Of a stretch of 35,092 nt of DNA, positions 7,673-16,569 are shown piece by piece. The stretch is from Actinomycetota bacterium (GTDB lineage: Bacteria > Actinomycetota > UBA4738 > HRBIN12), in NCBI GenBank assembly GCA_016201135.1, contig JACQDK010000070.1, positions 1 through 35,092 of the forward strand, in the 5' to 3' direction. The notes below the pieces were generated by a model. That model was not told where the DNA came from, did no database searches, and saw nothing but the letters and a program-made list of their open reading frames with translations. The position numbers and the translations under genes were made by a program. Position 1 is the stretch's first letter. Each line of letters opens with the position of its first letter.

Positions 7673-8413
7673 ATGACGGACGCCGGAGCGAGCCAGAGGC
7701 CCATCTACCACCGGGTCCTGTTGAAGCTCTCCGGCGACTCCTTCGCTTCTCTGGACACCGGGTACGGGATCTCCTCGGACGCCACGGGGCTCATCGCGCG
7801 GCAGCTTGCGGACGTCGTCGACCTCGGGGTGCAGCCCGCGGTCGTGGTCGGCGGCGGCAACATATGGCGCGGCCGCCAGGCTCCGACGATCGAGCGGGCC
7901 CGAGCGGACTACATGGGCATGCTCGCCACCGTCATGAACGCGCTCGCCCTTCAGGACGCGCTCGAGAAGATTCACGTCACGACGAGGGTGCAGACCGCGA
8001 TCCAGATGGCGCAGATCGCCGAGCCGTACGTGCCGCTCCGGGCCGCTCGCCACCTGGAGAAGGGTCGCGTCGTGATCTTCGCGGCGGGCCTGGGCGCCCC
8101 GTACTTCTCCACCGACACGGCGGCGGCCCAGCGAGCCCTCGAGATCGGCGCGGACGCCCTGCTGAAGGGCACGAAGGTCGACGGCGTGTACACGGCCGAT
8201 CCTCACGCCGACGCGAGCGCCGTTCGCTTCGAGACGATCGAGTACGTCGACGTGCTTCGCGGGGGTTACCAGGTGATGGATGCCACCGCGATCTCTCTCT
8301 GCATGGAGAACGAGCTGCCCATCCTGGTCTTCGACCTCCGCGAGGAGGGGAACATCCGCCGCGCGGTGCTCGGCGAGCAGATCGGAACCCTCGTGCACGG
8401 AGGAACCGGATGA
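7673..8413 (+). CDS. pyrH: UMP kinase
   Basis: Phosphorylates UMP to UDP using ATP in pyrimidine nucleotide synthesis; a hexamer of the amino-acid-kinase fold. Motifs in order: [13 protein letters not shown] (phosphate binding), [57 protein letters not shown] and [22 protein letters not shown]. Length of 246 residues is normal. Start is ATG at 7673. The stop overlaps the frr ATG by 4 nt, so translation is coupled. Confidence 0.98.
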   Translation: MTDAGASQRPIYHRVLLKLSGDSFASLDTGYGISSDATGLIARQLADVVDLGVQPAVVVGGGNIWRGRQAPTIERARADYMGMLATVMNALALQDALEKIHVTTRVQTAIQMAQIAEPYVPLRAARHLEKGRVVIFAAGLGAPYFSTDTAAAQRALEIGADALLKGTKVDGVYTADPHADASAVRFETIEYVDVLRGGYQVMDATAISLCMENELPILVFDLREEGNIRRAVLGEQIGTLVHGGTG

Positions 8414-8970
8414 CGGTCCAGTCGAGCCTGGCGGATGCCGCCGACAAGATGGACAAGGCGATCGCGCACCTGAAGGACGAGCTCGCCGCGATCCGGACGG
8501 GGCGGGCCTCGCCGGCGGTTCTCAACCGGATCTCGGTCGACTACTACGGCGCCACGGTCCCTTTGAACCAGCTGTCCTCCTTCAGCGTGCCGGAGCCCCG
8601 GCAGCTGCTCGTGCAGCCCTTCGACAGGAACGCGATAGGTGCGATCGAGAAGGCCATCCAGGCGAGCGACCTCGGCATCGCCCCCTCGAACGACGGGAAC
8701 GTGATCCGATTGAGCTTTCCCCCTCTCACCGAGGAGCGCCGCAAGGATCTCGTGAAGGTGGTGCACCAGCGGACGGAGGACGGTCGGGTGGCCATCCGCA
8801 ACGTCCGCCGCCATCACAAAGAGGAGCTCGAGAAGCTTGAGCGTGAGGCCACCATCTCGGAAGATGACCTCAAGCGGGCGGAGAAGGAGCTCCAGAAGCT
8901 GACGGACCACCACGTGGCGGAGATCGACGAGATGCAACGCCACAAGGAGCAGGAGTTGATGGAGGTCTGA
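8410..8970 (+). CDS. frr: Ribosome recycling factor
   Basis: Splits the post-termination ribosome together with EF-G. The product [47 protein letters not shown] is diagnostic, as are the downstream [30 protein letters not shown] and the central coiled-coil helices. The true start is ATG 8410, overlapping the pyrH stop. The ORF track extends this frame to 7864, but that part is the shadow of pyrH. 186 residues is the normal size. It ends in TGATG, shared with the cdsA start. Confidence 0.97.
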   Translation: MTVQSSLADAADKMDKAIAHLKDELAAIRTGRASPAVLNRISVDYYGATVPLNQLSSFSVPEPRQLLVQPFDRNAIGAIEKAIQASDLGIAPSNDGNVIRLSFPPLTEERRKDLVKVVHQRTEDGRVAIRNVRRHHKEELEKLEREATISEDDLKRAEKELQKLTDHHVAEIDEMQRHKEQELMEV

Positions 8971-10544
8971 TGGGCGAAGGCGAGAAGCCCGAAGGCGGGG
9001 ACGACCTGTTCGAGGACCTCGACAAGTTCTTCGCCCCGATCAGGGACGTCGACTGGCCCGAGCCCGAGGAGCCGGCTCCGGCCGCCCCCGGGTCCGCCGA
9101 GGGCCACGTCGCCGTTCACGCGCCCGGCCCCGGGTCCGAGCCCGAGGCCGAGCCCGGAGGCGCCGAGCCCGAAGGCGCCGAGCCGGAGGCCGCCGAGCCG
9201 GAGGCCGCCGAGCCCGTCTGGTACGACACCGCCGTGATCGAGCCCGTGCCTGACGAGGGTGAGCCGATCGTGATCTCGGACGTGCCTCCTCCGGAGGTCC
9301 CTGGACAGTCGGATCTGTTCGCCGGCGAGGGCGAAGACGTACCTACGGGCGAGGAGGAGACGGCGCGCGAGCCCTGGCCCCTCGAGACGCCCTCGGATCA
9401 AGACGTCGAAGCCGCGGCCGAACACTTCGCGGAGGCGATCCGCTCCGAGGAGCAGGCGCCGATCACGGAGCGGGCCCCGGAGCGGGAGCCGGCCCCGGAG
9501 CCGGTCCCTGAGCCGTTCGCCGAATCCCCGGCCGACGCGTTCGCGGGCCCCGGAGAAGTGGGCGGCGGGGGGGTCGAGGAGGACATCCTCTCCGACCTCG
9601 AGGAGCCGCCGGGTGGCCGGCGCACGGTGAAGGTCGGCGCGGAAGGCCTCGGGGGACCGAGCTGGCAGGAGCCCGCATCGATCGAGGTGGGCGCCGACCT
9701 GGATAGGCAGGGAGGTCGCGATGTCCCGGCCGCGTTCGTCACCGGCCTGGTTCTGGCCGCCCTTGCTTTCGGCGGCCTCGTCGTCGCTCCGGTGGCGTTC
9801 GCGCTCGTCGCGGGGCTGATCGTTCTGGTCGCGCAGGGGGAGCTGTACGGCGTGATGCACAGGCACCACAGGCAGCCGGCCACCGCGGTGGGGCTGGTGA
9901 CCGGAGCCCTGATCCTGTGGGGTGCCTACGGCGAAGGCGAGGGGGCCGTGCTCGGGATGCTCGCGCTCGGGATGATCGCCACTCTGCTCTGGTTCCTGGC
10001 GGTCCCCGGGAGGCACCGCAAGGACACGCTGGTGAACGTCGGGCTCACCGTGCTGAACGTCGCGTACATCCCGGTGCTGGGGTCGTTCCTGCTGCTCACG
10101 ATGGCCTTCGGGGGCAGCCAGGGGCGGGCCCTGGTCGCGGCCGTCATCGCGCTCACGTTCGTGTTCGACACGGTCGCCTTCCTGGCCGGGGCCACCTTCG
10201 GCGGCTCGTCCATCCAGCGACCGCTCGCGCCGGATACGAGCCCGAAGAAGTCCTGGGAGGGCGTGCTGCTGGCGTCGCTCGTGACGGTGATCGTCTCGGT
10301 GGGCTTCGTCGGGTCGTTCGTGAAGCCTTTCGAGAACCATCAGGTCCAGTCGTTCCTGCTGGCGATAGTGATCAGCCTGGCCGCCACCTTCGGGGATCTC
10401 GCGGAGTCTCTCATCAAGCGGGACCTCGGGATAAAGGACATGGGGAGCATCCTCCCGGGCCACGGAGGAGTGCTGGACCGGATCGATTCCCTCCTGTTCA
10501 CGGCGCCTGCTGCGTACCTGTTGTTCCGCGTCCTCTTCTCGTGA
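8970..10544 (+). CDS. cdsA: Phosphatidate cytidylyltransferase with long acidic N-terminal extension
   Basis: Makes CDP-diacylglycerol from phosphatidate and CTP, the branch point of phospholipid synthesis, in the membrane. The C-terminal half (from about residue 245) holds about eight hydrophobic segments and the CDP-diglyceride synthase signature at about 480-506 (SLIKRDLGIKDMGSILPGHGGVLDRID). The first 240 or so residues are not part of the enzyme: predicted disordered, very rich in Glu, Pro and Ala, with AEPEG/AEPEA repeats. The family usually has about 270-300 residues; this has 524. It is one open frame with ATG overlapping the frr stop, so it is not a missed gene boundary. uppS, often between frr and cdsA, is absent. 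Confidence 0.95.
   Translation: MGEGEKPEGGDDLFEDLDKFFAPIRDVDWPEPEEPAPAAPGSAEGHVAVHAPGPGSEPEAEPGGAEPEGAEPEAAEPEAAEPVWYDTAVIEPVPDEGEPIVISDVPPPEVPGQSDLFAGEGEDVPTGEEETAREPWPLETPSDQDVEAAAEHFAEAIRSEEQAPITERAPEREPAPEPVPEPFAESPADAFAGPGEVGGGGVEEDILSDLEEPPGGRRTVKVGAEGLGGPSWQEPASIEVGADLDRQGGRDVPAAFVTGLVLAALAFGGLVVAPVAFALVAGLIVLVAQGELYGVMHRHHRQPATAVGLVTGALILWGAYGEGEGAVLGMLALGMIATLLWFLAVPGRHRKDTLVNVGLTVLNVAYIPVLGSFLLLTMAFGGSQGRALVAAVIALTFVFDTVAFLAGATFGGSSIQRPLAPDTSPKKSWEGVLLASLVTVIVSVGFVGSFVKPFENHQVQSFLLAIVISLAATFGDLAESLIKRDLGIKDMGSILPGHGGVLDRIDSLLFTAPAAYLLFRVLFS
9147..9215 (+). repeat. 15-bp tandem repeat encoding AEPEA in CdsA
   Basis: Four 15-nt units (gccgagccsgarg(g/c)c) plus a partial fifth encode AEPGG-AEPEG-AEPEA-AEPEA-AEP in the acidic extension of CdsA. 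Units three and four are identical at the DNA level. Confidence 0.85.
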
Positions 10545-10567
10545 CCAGCTTCCGGCCCCGGTCGGGG

Positions 10568-10573
10568 TACCCT
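10568..10573 (+). promoter_or_regulatory. -10 box TACCCT, leaderless promoter of dxr
   Basis: TACCCT ends 7 nt before the dxr ATG at 10581 and no Shine-Dalgarno sequence is present, the same arrangement as at the M23 gene. It makes dxr-rseP a separate unit from rpsB-cdsA. Confidence 0.5.
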
Positions 10574-10580
10574 TGACCAC

Positions 10581-11738
10581 ATGAGATCTCTGGTGATCCT
10601 CGGGTCGACGGGGTCCGTCGGGACCCAGGCCCTCGACGTGGTCCGCCACCATCCGGACCGGTTCAAGGTGGTCGGCCTCTCCGCCGCCGGCGCCAACCAG
10701 GATCTCCTGGCGGGTCAGATCAGGGAATTCCTCCCGCCCGTCGTGGCGATCGCCGACGAGGAAGCCGCGGAGGATCTCAAGGGCAAGCTCGGAGCGGTTC
10801 GCGGGGTGGACATCTTGGTGGGGCCTGAGGCCGCCGAGACCATCGCGGCCGACCTCGAGGCGGACGTGGTGCTGAACGCGCTGGTGGGATCGGCGGGCTT
10901 GGCGCCGACGATCGCGACGCTCACGAGCGGCAAGACGCTCGCCCTGGCGAACAAGGAGTCACTGGTCGTCGGGGGGGAGCTCGTGATGGACCTGATCAAG
11001 GGGGAGCCCGAGCGGCTGCGGCCTGTGGACTCCGAGCACGCGGCTCTCGCGCAGGCCCTGCGCGGGGAGCGGCGGGACGACCTGAAGCGCGTGGTGATCA
11101 CGGGCTCGGGCGGACCCTTCCGTGGCTGGACGCGCTCTGAGCTACAGAAGGCCTCGGTGAAGGAGGCCCTCACCCACCCCGTGTGGACGATGGGCCCGAA
11201 GATCACGATCGACTCGGCCACCCTCATGCACAAGTGGCTCGAGGTGATCGAGGCGCACTACCTGTTCGACCTCGAGTACTCCCAGATCCACGTGGTGATC
11301 CACCCGGAGAGCATCGTGCATGCGATCGCCGAGTTCCGCGACGGCTCCATGCGCGCCGAGATGGCGACCCCCGACATGAAGCTGCCGATCCAGCTGGCGC
11401 TCGCTTGGCCCGAGCGCCTCCAGACCGGGGTCGAACCTGTGCCGCTCACGGACCGATCGCCCACGTTCGAGCCGGTCGACCACGAGGCGTTCCCCGCGAT
11501 CGATCTCGCGTACAGGGTGGGCGGCCTGGGGCTCACGTTCCCCGCGGTGATGAACGCCGCGAACGAGGTGGCGGTGATGGCCTTCCTGGAGGGGAAGATC
11601 CCACTCACGCGCATCACCGAGGTTTCGCAGCACGTCGTCGACGAGCACGAGCCCGCGTCCGTCGTCTCCATCGTGAACATAGAGCGCGCCGACACTTGGG
11701 CGCGAAAGCGCGCGGCCGAGATCATCGAGGAGCGCTGA
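10581..11738 (+). CDS. dxr: 1-deoxy-D-xylulose-5-phosphate reductoisomerase
   Basis: Second step of the MEP isoprenoid pathway: converts DXP to MEP with NADPH and a divalent metal. Visible are the NADPH-binding GSTGSVGTQALDVV at the N-terminus, NKESLVVGGELV, the metal and substrate motif PVDSEHAALAQAL, ITGSGGPFRG, HPVWTMGPKITIDSATLMHKWLEVIEAHYLF and the HPESIVHAI block. 385 residues is normal. Start is ATG at 10581. rseP follows 9 nt after the stop. ispG of the same pathway lies about 3.7 kb downstream. Confidence 0.98.
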   Translation: MRSLVILGSTGSVGTQALDVVRHHPDRFKVVGLSAAGANQDLLAGQIREFLPPVVAIADEEAAEDLKGKLGAVRGVDILVGPEAAETIAADLEADVVLNALVGSAGLAPTIATLTSGKTLALANKESLVVGGELVMDLIKGEPERLRPVDSEHAALAQALRGERRDDLKRVVITGSGGPFRGWTRSELQKASVKEALTHPVWTMGPKITIDSATLMHKWLEVIEAHYLFDLEYSQIHVVIHPESIVHAIAEFRDGSMRAEMATPDMKLPIQLALAWPERLQTGVEPVPLTDRSPTFEPVDHEAFPAIDLAYRVGGLGLTFPAVMNAANEVAVMAFLEGKIPLTRITEVSQHVVDEHEPASVVSIVNIERADTWARKRAAEIIEER

Positions 11739-11747
11739 GGCGCCGCT

Positions 11748-12860
11748 GTGTCCACGTTCGGCATAGTCCTCTTCTTCGTCGGTCTCCTGCTGGTGATCCT
11801 GATCCATGAGGCCGGGCATTACGCAGTGGCGCGCGGGCTCGGGTTCAAGGTCGAGGAGTACTTCTTGGGGTTCGGTCCGAAGCTCTGGTCGTTCCGCAGG
11901 GGCGAGATCGAGTACGGCGTCAAGGCCCTGCCACTGGGCGGCTACGTGAAGATCGCCGGCATGAACCCGTACCAGGAGGTCTCGCCCGAGGATCTGCCCC
12001 GCGCGTACGGATCGAAGCCTCGCTGGCAGCGTGCGATTGTGATCGCGGCGGGCCCGTTCACCCACTTCTTCGTCGGGTTCATTCTCTTCGCGGGCGTGAT
12101 AGCCATCAGCGGCGATCCCGAGACCGCCGTGCCGGTCGTGCAGTCGGTGGTGCCGACGCTCAACGGGGTGCCCTCCCCGGCCGCGCAGGCCGGCCTTCTG
12201 CCGGGCGACGTGATCGTGGGGCTAGGCGACCTCCAGAACCCGACACGCGCACAGCTCGGCGAGTACCAGTCGAAGCACGTGGGCGAGACGATCGACTTCA
12301 CGATCGAGCGTGCCGGGCGGACGCTCACGCTCCAGATGGCCCCGGTGCAGACGATGTTCCAGGGCCAGAAGATCGTGAGGATCGGGATCGTGCTGGGGCC
12401 CGGACGCCCGAGCACGTGGTCCTCGATCGGGCTGGGGGCGGAGCGGGTGGTGCGCTCGATCGGTCAGTCGGTGGTGCAGATCACGCATGTGTTCGGGCCC
12501 GAGGGAGTCGGGCGGGTCTTCAGGGCCCTTTTCACCGGCGCCCCGCGGAGCCCCTCGGACCCCACGAGCGTGGTGGGCGTGGGCAGGGCGGTGGGTCAGG
12601 TCGGGGAGCGCGGTGGGATGGCATCGGTCCTGTACCTCCTCGCCTTCGTGGCGGTGTTCATCGGTCTGCTCAACCTGATGCCGCTGCCGCCGTTCGACGG
12701 CGGCCACCTGGCCGTTCTCGTGATCGAGAAGGTCCGGGGCTCCGCCGTGGACATGAAGAAGCTGATACCGGTCTCGGTGGCCGTGATGGCCTACCTCGTC
12801 GTGTTCGTGGGGGCGACGATCGTGCTCGACATCATGAAGCCGCTCCCGCTCGCTCCCTGA
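11748..12860 (+). CDS. rseP: RseP/RIP-type site-2 metalloprotease
   Basis: Intramembrane zinc protease (M50) that cleaves transmembrane substrates such as anti-sigma factors or signal-peptide remnants. Zinc site HEAGH at residues 20-24 in the first membrane helix; LGGYVKIAGM follows. One PDZ domain (about 130-205, AQAGLLPGDVIVGLGD) lies outside the membrane. The third zinc ligand motif is NLMPLPPFDGGHL in the penultimate helix, with a final C-terminal helix. Start is GTG at 11748 with GAGG 7 nt upstream. The family in this dxr-linked position is standard. Substrates in this organism are unknown; the flanking sensor kinase gene is not itself evidence of a link. Confidence 0.96.
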   Translation: MSTFGIVLFFVGLLLVILIHEAGHYAVARGLGFKVEEYFLGFGPKLWSFRRGEIEYGVKALPLGGYVKIAGMNPYQEVSPEDLPRAYGSKPRWQRAIVIAAGPFTHFFVGFILFAGVIAISGDPETAVPVVQSVVPTLNGVPSPAAQAGLLPGDVIVGLGDLQNPTRAQLGEYQSKHVGETIDFTIERAGRTLTLQMAPVQTMFQGQKIVRIGIVLGPGRPSTWSSIGLGAERVVRSIGQSVVQITHVFGPEGVGRVFRALFTGAPRSPSDPTSVVGVGRAVGQVGERGGMASVLYLLAFVAVFIGLLNLMPLPPFDGGHLAVLVIEKVRGSAVDMKKLIPVSVAVMAYLVVFVGATIVLDIMKPLPLAP

Positions 12861-12925
12861 GCGACGAGATCGCCTTCGCCACAAGTTCTCAACGCGGCCG
12901 GATCGAGGCGTTCACGCGCCGCGCG

Positions 12926-12931
12926 TACGAT
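12926..12931 (+). promoter_or_regulatory. -10 box TACGAT, leaderless promoter of the response regulator
   Basis: TACGAT ends 6 nt before the GTG at 12938. This supports GTG 12938 as the start rather than the far-upstream start in the ORF track, which lies inside rseP. Confidence 0.5.
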
Positions 12932-12937
12932 GGAGCC

Positions 12938-13633
12938 GTGTCCGAGCAGACCGTGCTTGTCGTCGACGACGAGGAGGCCATCGCCGACGCCGTCAGGAAC
13001 CGTCTCGAGGCCGAGGGCTTCCGCGTGGTCGTCGCCTACGACGGCCCACAGGCGATCGAGAAGCACGCCGAGTGCCGGCCGGATCTGGTGGTCCTGGACC
13101 TGATGCTCCCGGGCATGGATGGGCTGGAGGTCTGCAAGGAGATCCAGAAGACCGGGTGGACCCCGGTGCTGATGCTCACCGCGCGGACCGAGGAGGCCGA
13201 CAAGGTAGCCGGGTTCGCGGTGGGGGCCGACGACTACCTCACGAAGCCGTTCAGCCTGCGGGAGCTCTCCGCCCGGGTGAAGGCGATCCTTCGCAGGATG
13301 GACAGGATCCGATCGAGCCGGAGCGAGGGCCCGATCGAGCTGGGCGGCCTGATGATCGATCCGGAGCGGCGGCGCGTGACCGTCGACGGCAAGGACGTCC
13401 AGCTCACGCCTCTCGAGTTCGAGATACTGTTCGCGCTCGCGCGCGACCCGGGCGTCGTGCTCAGCCGCGACCAGCTGATGGACCGGGTCTGGGGCTACCG
13501 CGACTACGCCGGGGGTAGGGTGGTCGATTCCCACGTCGCGCGGATCCGCCGCAAGCTCGGCGAGGACGGCGTCGAGCCCAGGTTCGTCCGGACCGTGCAC
13601 GGCGTGGGGTACTCCTTTCAGGAGGGGCGGTGA
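12938..13633 (+). CDS. OmpR-family response regulator
   Basis: Two-component response regulator of 231 residues. The receiver domain has acidic residues in VVDDEEAIADAV, phosphoacceptor D54 (VVLDLMLPGMDG), a conserved Thr in LTAR and K103 (DDYLTKPFSLREL). The C-terminal OmpR/PhoB winged helix (about 130-228) has LTPLEFEILFALARDPGVVLSRDQLMDRVWGY and VVDSHVARIRRKLGED...VRTVHGVGYSF. The start GTG 12938 is set by homology and by the -10 box. The stop overlaps the kinase GTG by 4 nt. The target genes cannot be read from the sequence. Confidence 0.95.
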   Translation: MSEQTVLVVDDEEAIADAVRNRLEAEGFRVVVAYDGPQAIEKHAECRPDLVVLDLMLPGMDGLEVCKEIQKTGWTPVLMLTARTEEADKVAGFAVGADDYLTKPFSLRELSARVKAILRRMDRIRSSRSEGPIELGGLMIDPERRRVTVDGKDVQLTPLEFEILFALARDPGVVLSRDQLMDRVWGYRDYAGGRVVDSHVARIRRKLGEDGVEPRFVRTVHGVGYSFQEGR

Positions 13634-14985
13634 GCTCGCGCCCGCTCGAGAGGCTGCCGACGATCCGAGCCAAGCTCGGTTCCACGATCGTGTTCGCGGT
13701 CGTCGTCACGATCCTGCTGTCGTACGTGCTGATCGCCTTCCAGCTGCGCAACACGCCGCGGGCCTCGGAGGCGATCGACACGCTCGCGGCCGCCCGCCGG
13801 GTGATCCAGGGGCGCCCCATCCCGGAGAACATGATGGTCGTCACCCGAGCGCCCGACGGAACCGTCACGATCCGAGGGAACGACCTCGGCGTGCTTCCAC
13901 CCAAGTACACCGACGGCGTCCCGCACTGGGGCGTGGTCGGAGCCAACTCCTACGCGGTCGTTCCGACCGCCGACGGAGGATCCGTCTCGGTGCTCGAGCC
14001 GTCGCCCTCGCGAGGGTTCCTCGGAAGGATGTCCGCGACGCTCGGCTTCCTGCAGAGCCTCTGGTGGCAGCTGCTCCTGACGGCGCTCGTCTCCGCCGCG
14101 ATAGCGCTGGTCCTCTCGAGGCTGCTCGCCCGGGGGATGACGCAGCCGCTCCGCGACATGGCAAGGGCCGCTCGCCGGATGGAGACCGGGGACTACTCCG
14201 TGCGCGTTCACACGAGGTCGCGCGACGAGGTGGGCCAGCTCGCGGACGCCTTCAACAAGATGTCGACCGAGCTGCAACAGCTCGAGCAGCTCCGTCGCGA
14301 CCTTGTGGCGAACGTCTCTCACGAGCTGAAGACCCCGATAACGGCGCTGCGAGCGCACCTCGAGAACCTCCTCGACGGCGTGGAGGAGCCAGATCCCGCC
14401 ACCTTGCAGGTCATGCTCGCGCAGTCCGAGCGGCTCGGGCGGCTTGTGGAGCAGCTCCTGGACCTGTCCCGGCTGGAGTCCGGCGACGTGCCCCTGGAGC
14501 GCGAGCCGGTGCTGCTCGCCCCGATCGTCGCCCAGGTGCTCTCCGAGATCGAGATGGCGCGCGCGGGCCGCGGAGTGACCGTGACGAGTGACCTCCCGCC
14601 CGACCTTCCTCCGGTCTACGCCGATCGCGAGCGCATCCACCAGGTCCTGTTCAACCTGTTGGACAACGCGGTGCGGTTCACGGCCGGCGGAGGACGGGTC
14701 GAGGTCAAAGCGACGAGGGTGAACGGCAGTTGCGAGGTGCGGGTGGAGGACACCGGCACGGGGATCGCAGCCGAGCACCTGCCCAGGCTGTTCGAGCGCT
14801 TCTACCGCATCGACCCGGCCCGCTCGCGCGAGGACGGGGGGACCGGGATAGGCCTGGCCATCGCCCGCTCGGTGGTGGAGGCGCACGGCGGCCACATCAC
14901 GGCCGAGAGCGAGATCGGGAAGGGCAGCACATTCACGTTCGACCTGCCGGTGGCATCGGCAGACGACCACAGGAGGACCGCGTGA
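13630..14985 (+). CDS. Sensor histidine kinase (HAMP, HisKA, HATPase)
   Basis: Membrane sensor partner of the upstream regulator. Order: TM1 (STIVFAVVVTILLSYVLIAFQL), an extracytoplasmic sensing segment of about 100 residues with no recognised fold, TM2 (LLLTALVSAAIALVLSRLLA), HAMP (RGMTQPLRDMARAARRMETGDYSVRV), HisKA with H231 (VANVSHELKTPI), N-box (LFNLLDNAVRFTAGGG), G1 (VEDTGTGIAAEHLPRLFERFYR) and G2 (GGTGIGLAIARSVVEAHGG). All kinase motifs are intact. GTG start overlaps the regulator stop, and the stop overlaps yjbQ. The ligand is unknown. Confidence 0.95.
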   Translation: MSSRPLERLPTIRAKLGSTIVFAVVVTILLSYVLIAFQLRNTPRASEAIDTLAAARRVIQGRPIPENMMVVTRAPDGTVTIRGNDLGVLPPKYTDGVPHWGVVGANSYAVVPTADGGSVSVLEPSPSRGFLGRMSATLGFLQSLWWQLLLTALVSAAIALVLSRLLARGMTQPLRDMARAARRMETGDYSVRVHTRSRDEVGQLADAFNKMSTELQQLEQLRRDLVANVSHELKTPITALRAHLENLLDGVEEPDPATLQVMLAQSERLGRLVEQLLDLSRLESGDVPLEREPVLLAPIVAQVLSEIEMARAGRGVTVTSDLPPDLPPVYADRERIHQVLFNLLDNAVRFTAGGGRVEVKATRVNGSCEVRVEDTGTGIAAEHLPRLFERFYRIDPARSREDGGTGIGLAIARSVVEAHGGHITAESEIGKGSTFTFDLPVASADDHRRTA

Positions 14986-15431
14986 AGTCGAACATGACGT
15001 CGATCGAGGTGGCGGCGCCGGTACGCTACGCCTTCCTGGACCTGACCGAGGACCTGCAGCGCGCGATCAAGGACTCCGGGATCACGGAGGGCGCGGCGAT
15101 CGCCTTCTGCGCCCACACCACCTGCGCCCTGTTGATCAACGAGTGGGAGGAGGGCGCCCTCGAGGACTTCCGGCGACACCTCACCGGCCTCGTCCCGCAC
15201 GAGGGCGTCTACTACGCCCACGACGACTTCGACATCCGGACCCAGAACATGCACGATGACGAGCGCAAGAACGGCCACGCGCACGTCAAGGCGATGCTGC
15301 TCTCGGCCACGTCGCACGCGATCCCGGTGAGCGGCGGGGCGCCGGTCTTCGGTACCTGGCAGCGGCTGATCTTCTTCGAGATGGACGAGCCGAAGCCCCG
15401 CACGGTCACGTTCCACGTCTTCGGGGAGTAG
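14982..15431 (+). CDS. yjbQ: YjbQ/UPF0047 family protein
   Basis: Small single-domain protein of the YjbQ (UPF0047, secondary thiamine-phosphate synthase-like) family; weak thiamin-phosphate synthase activity is reported for members, but the physiological role is unsettled. Family motifs: FCAHTTCALLINEWEEG, NGHAHVKAMLLSATSHAIPVSGGAPVFGTWQRLIFFEMDEP, with conserved His residues that form the metal-binding pocket. 149 residues is close to the usual 130-140. The start GTG 14982 is supported by AGGAGG at 14971-14976, 5 nt upstream; ATG 14994 is the alternative. It overlaps the kinase stop, so it is the third gene of that operon. Confidence 0.92.
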   Translation: MKSNMTSIEVAAPVRYAFLDLTEDLQRAIKDSGITEGAAIAFCAHTTCALLINEWEEGALEDFRRHLTGLVPHEGVYYAHDDFDIRTQNMHDDERKNGHAHVKAMLLSATSHAIPVSGGAPVFGTWQRLIFFEMDEPKPRTVTFHVFGE

Positions 15432-15445
15432 GCGCGGTCGCGCCT
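15430..15445 (+). terminator. Short hairpin after yjbQ, overlapping the ispG -10
   Basis: AGGCGC-GGTC-GCGCCT forms a perfect 6-bp GC stem over the yjbQ stop codon. There is no T-run, so termination is doubtful. Its last base is the first base of the ispG -10 box. Confidence 0.3.
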
Positions 15446-15450
15446 AGACT
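15445..15450 (+). promoter_or_regulatory. -10 box TAGACT, leaderless promoter of ispG
   Basis: TAGACT ends 8 nt before the ispG ATG at 15459, with no Shine-Dalgarno sequence. The identical hexamer lies upstream of rpsB. Confidence 0.5.
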
Positions 15451-15458
15451 GGACGTCG

Positions 15459-16550
15459 ATGCGAGAGCGGCGGAAGACGCGGCAGATCCAGGTCGGCACG
15501 GTCGCCGTCGGCGGCGGCGCACCGATCAGCGTGCAGTCGATGACGACCACGAAGACCGCCGACATCGACGCGACCTTGCAGCAGATCGCCTCGCTGGTTG
15601 CCGCCGGGGTCGACATCGTCCGCGTGGCGGTGCCGCACTGGGAGGACGCTCGCGCCCTGACGGCGATCGCGGCGAAGTCGACCGTGCCGGTCGTGGCCGA
15701 CATCCATTTCCAGTGGAAGTACGCGATGGCCGCCCTCGAGGCCGGGGTGCAGGGGCTGCGCATCAACCCCGGCAACATCAAGTACCAGGACAAGGTGCGC
15801 CTGATCGCGCGGGAGGCCGCCGCGCGCGGCGTCCCGATCCGGATCGGCGTGAACGCCGGCTCCCTCGAGAAGCAGCTGCTCGAGAAGCACGGGGCGCCCA
15901 CGCCAGAGGCGCTCGTAGAGTCCGCTCTGAACGAGGCCCGGATCCTCGAGGACGAGGACTTCTTCGACATCAAGATCTCGGTGAAGCACTCGAACCCGCT
16001 CACGATGATCGAGGCGTACCGGCAGCTCGCCGAGGAGTGCGACTACCCCCTGCACCTGGGAGTCACCGAGGCCGGCCCGATGCCGATGGGCGGCGTGAAG
16101 AGCGCCGTGGGGATCGGCGCCCTGCTCGCGGACGGGATAGGCGACACGATCCGCGTGTCGCTCACGGACGATCCCGTCGAGGAGGTGAAGGTCGGCTCGA
16201 AGATCCTCGAGTCGCTCGGTCTTCGCACCCGCGGCCTCGACCTCGTCGCGTGCCCGTCGTGCGGCCGCGCGGAGGTGAACGTGCTGGAGCTCACGAGGAA
16301 GGTGAACGAGGCGCTCGAGGAGGCCAAGCTCCAGGTACCGCTCCGTATCGCGGTGATGGGCTGCGTGGTGAACGGCCCCGGAGAGGCACGCGAGGCCGAC
16401 CTCGGGATCGCGTCCGGGAACGGCTTCGGCCACCTGATAGTGAAGGGCCAGGTGGTCGGGAAGGTTCCCGAGGATCGGATCGTCGAGGCGCTGATGATCG
16501 AGGCCCGAAAGCTCGCCGCCCGGAAGGATCCGGAACCCGCGGGGGGTTGA
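15459..16550 (+). CDS. ispG: (E)-4-hydroxy-3-methylbut-2-enyl-diphosphate synthase
   Basis: GcpE, the penultimate MEP-pathway enzyme; a [4Fe-4S] protein that reduces MEcPP to HMBPP. The TIM-barrel N-terminus has [42 protein letters not shown] and [10 protein letters not shown]. Cluster ligands are C265 and C268 (ACPSCGR) and C302 plus E309 (GCVVNGPGE). 363 residues is the compact form without the central insertion found in plants. It is monocistronic here and converges on trpG. Confidence 0.97.
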   Translation: MRERRKTRQIQVGTVAVGGGAPISVQSMTTTKTADIDATLQQIASLVAAGVDIVRVAVPHWEDARALTAIAAKSTVPVVADIHFQWKYAMAALEAGVQGLRINPGNIKYQDKVRLIAREAAARGVPIRIGVNAGSLEKQLLEKHGAPTPEALVESALNEARILEDEDFFDIKISVKHSNPLTMIEAYRQLAEECDYPLHLGVTEAGPMPMGGVKSAVGIGALLADGIGDTIRVSLTDDPVEEVKVGSKILESLGLRTRGLDLVACPSCGRAEVNVLELTRKVNEALEEAKLQVPLRIAVMGCVVNGPGEAREADLGIASGNGFGHLIVKGQVVGKVPEDRIVEALMIEARKLAARKDPEPAGG

Positions 16551-16555
16551 GCCGG

Positions 16556-16569
16556 CCCGGATCTCCGGG
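16556..16569. terminator. Small inverted repeat between convergent ispG and trpG
   Basis: CCCGG-ATCT-CCGGG sits exactly in the 19-nt gap between the two convergent stop codons. The stem is only 5 bp without a clear T-run, so a bidirectional terminator is a suggestion only. Confidence 0.35.
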
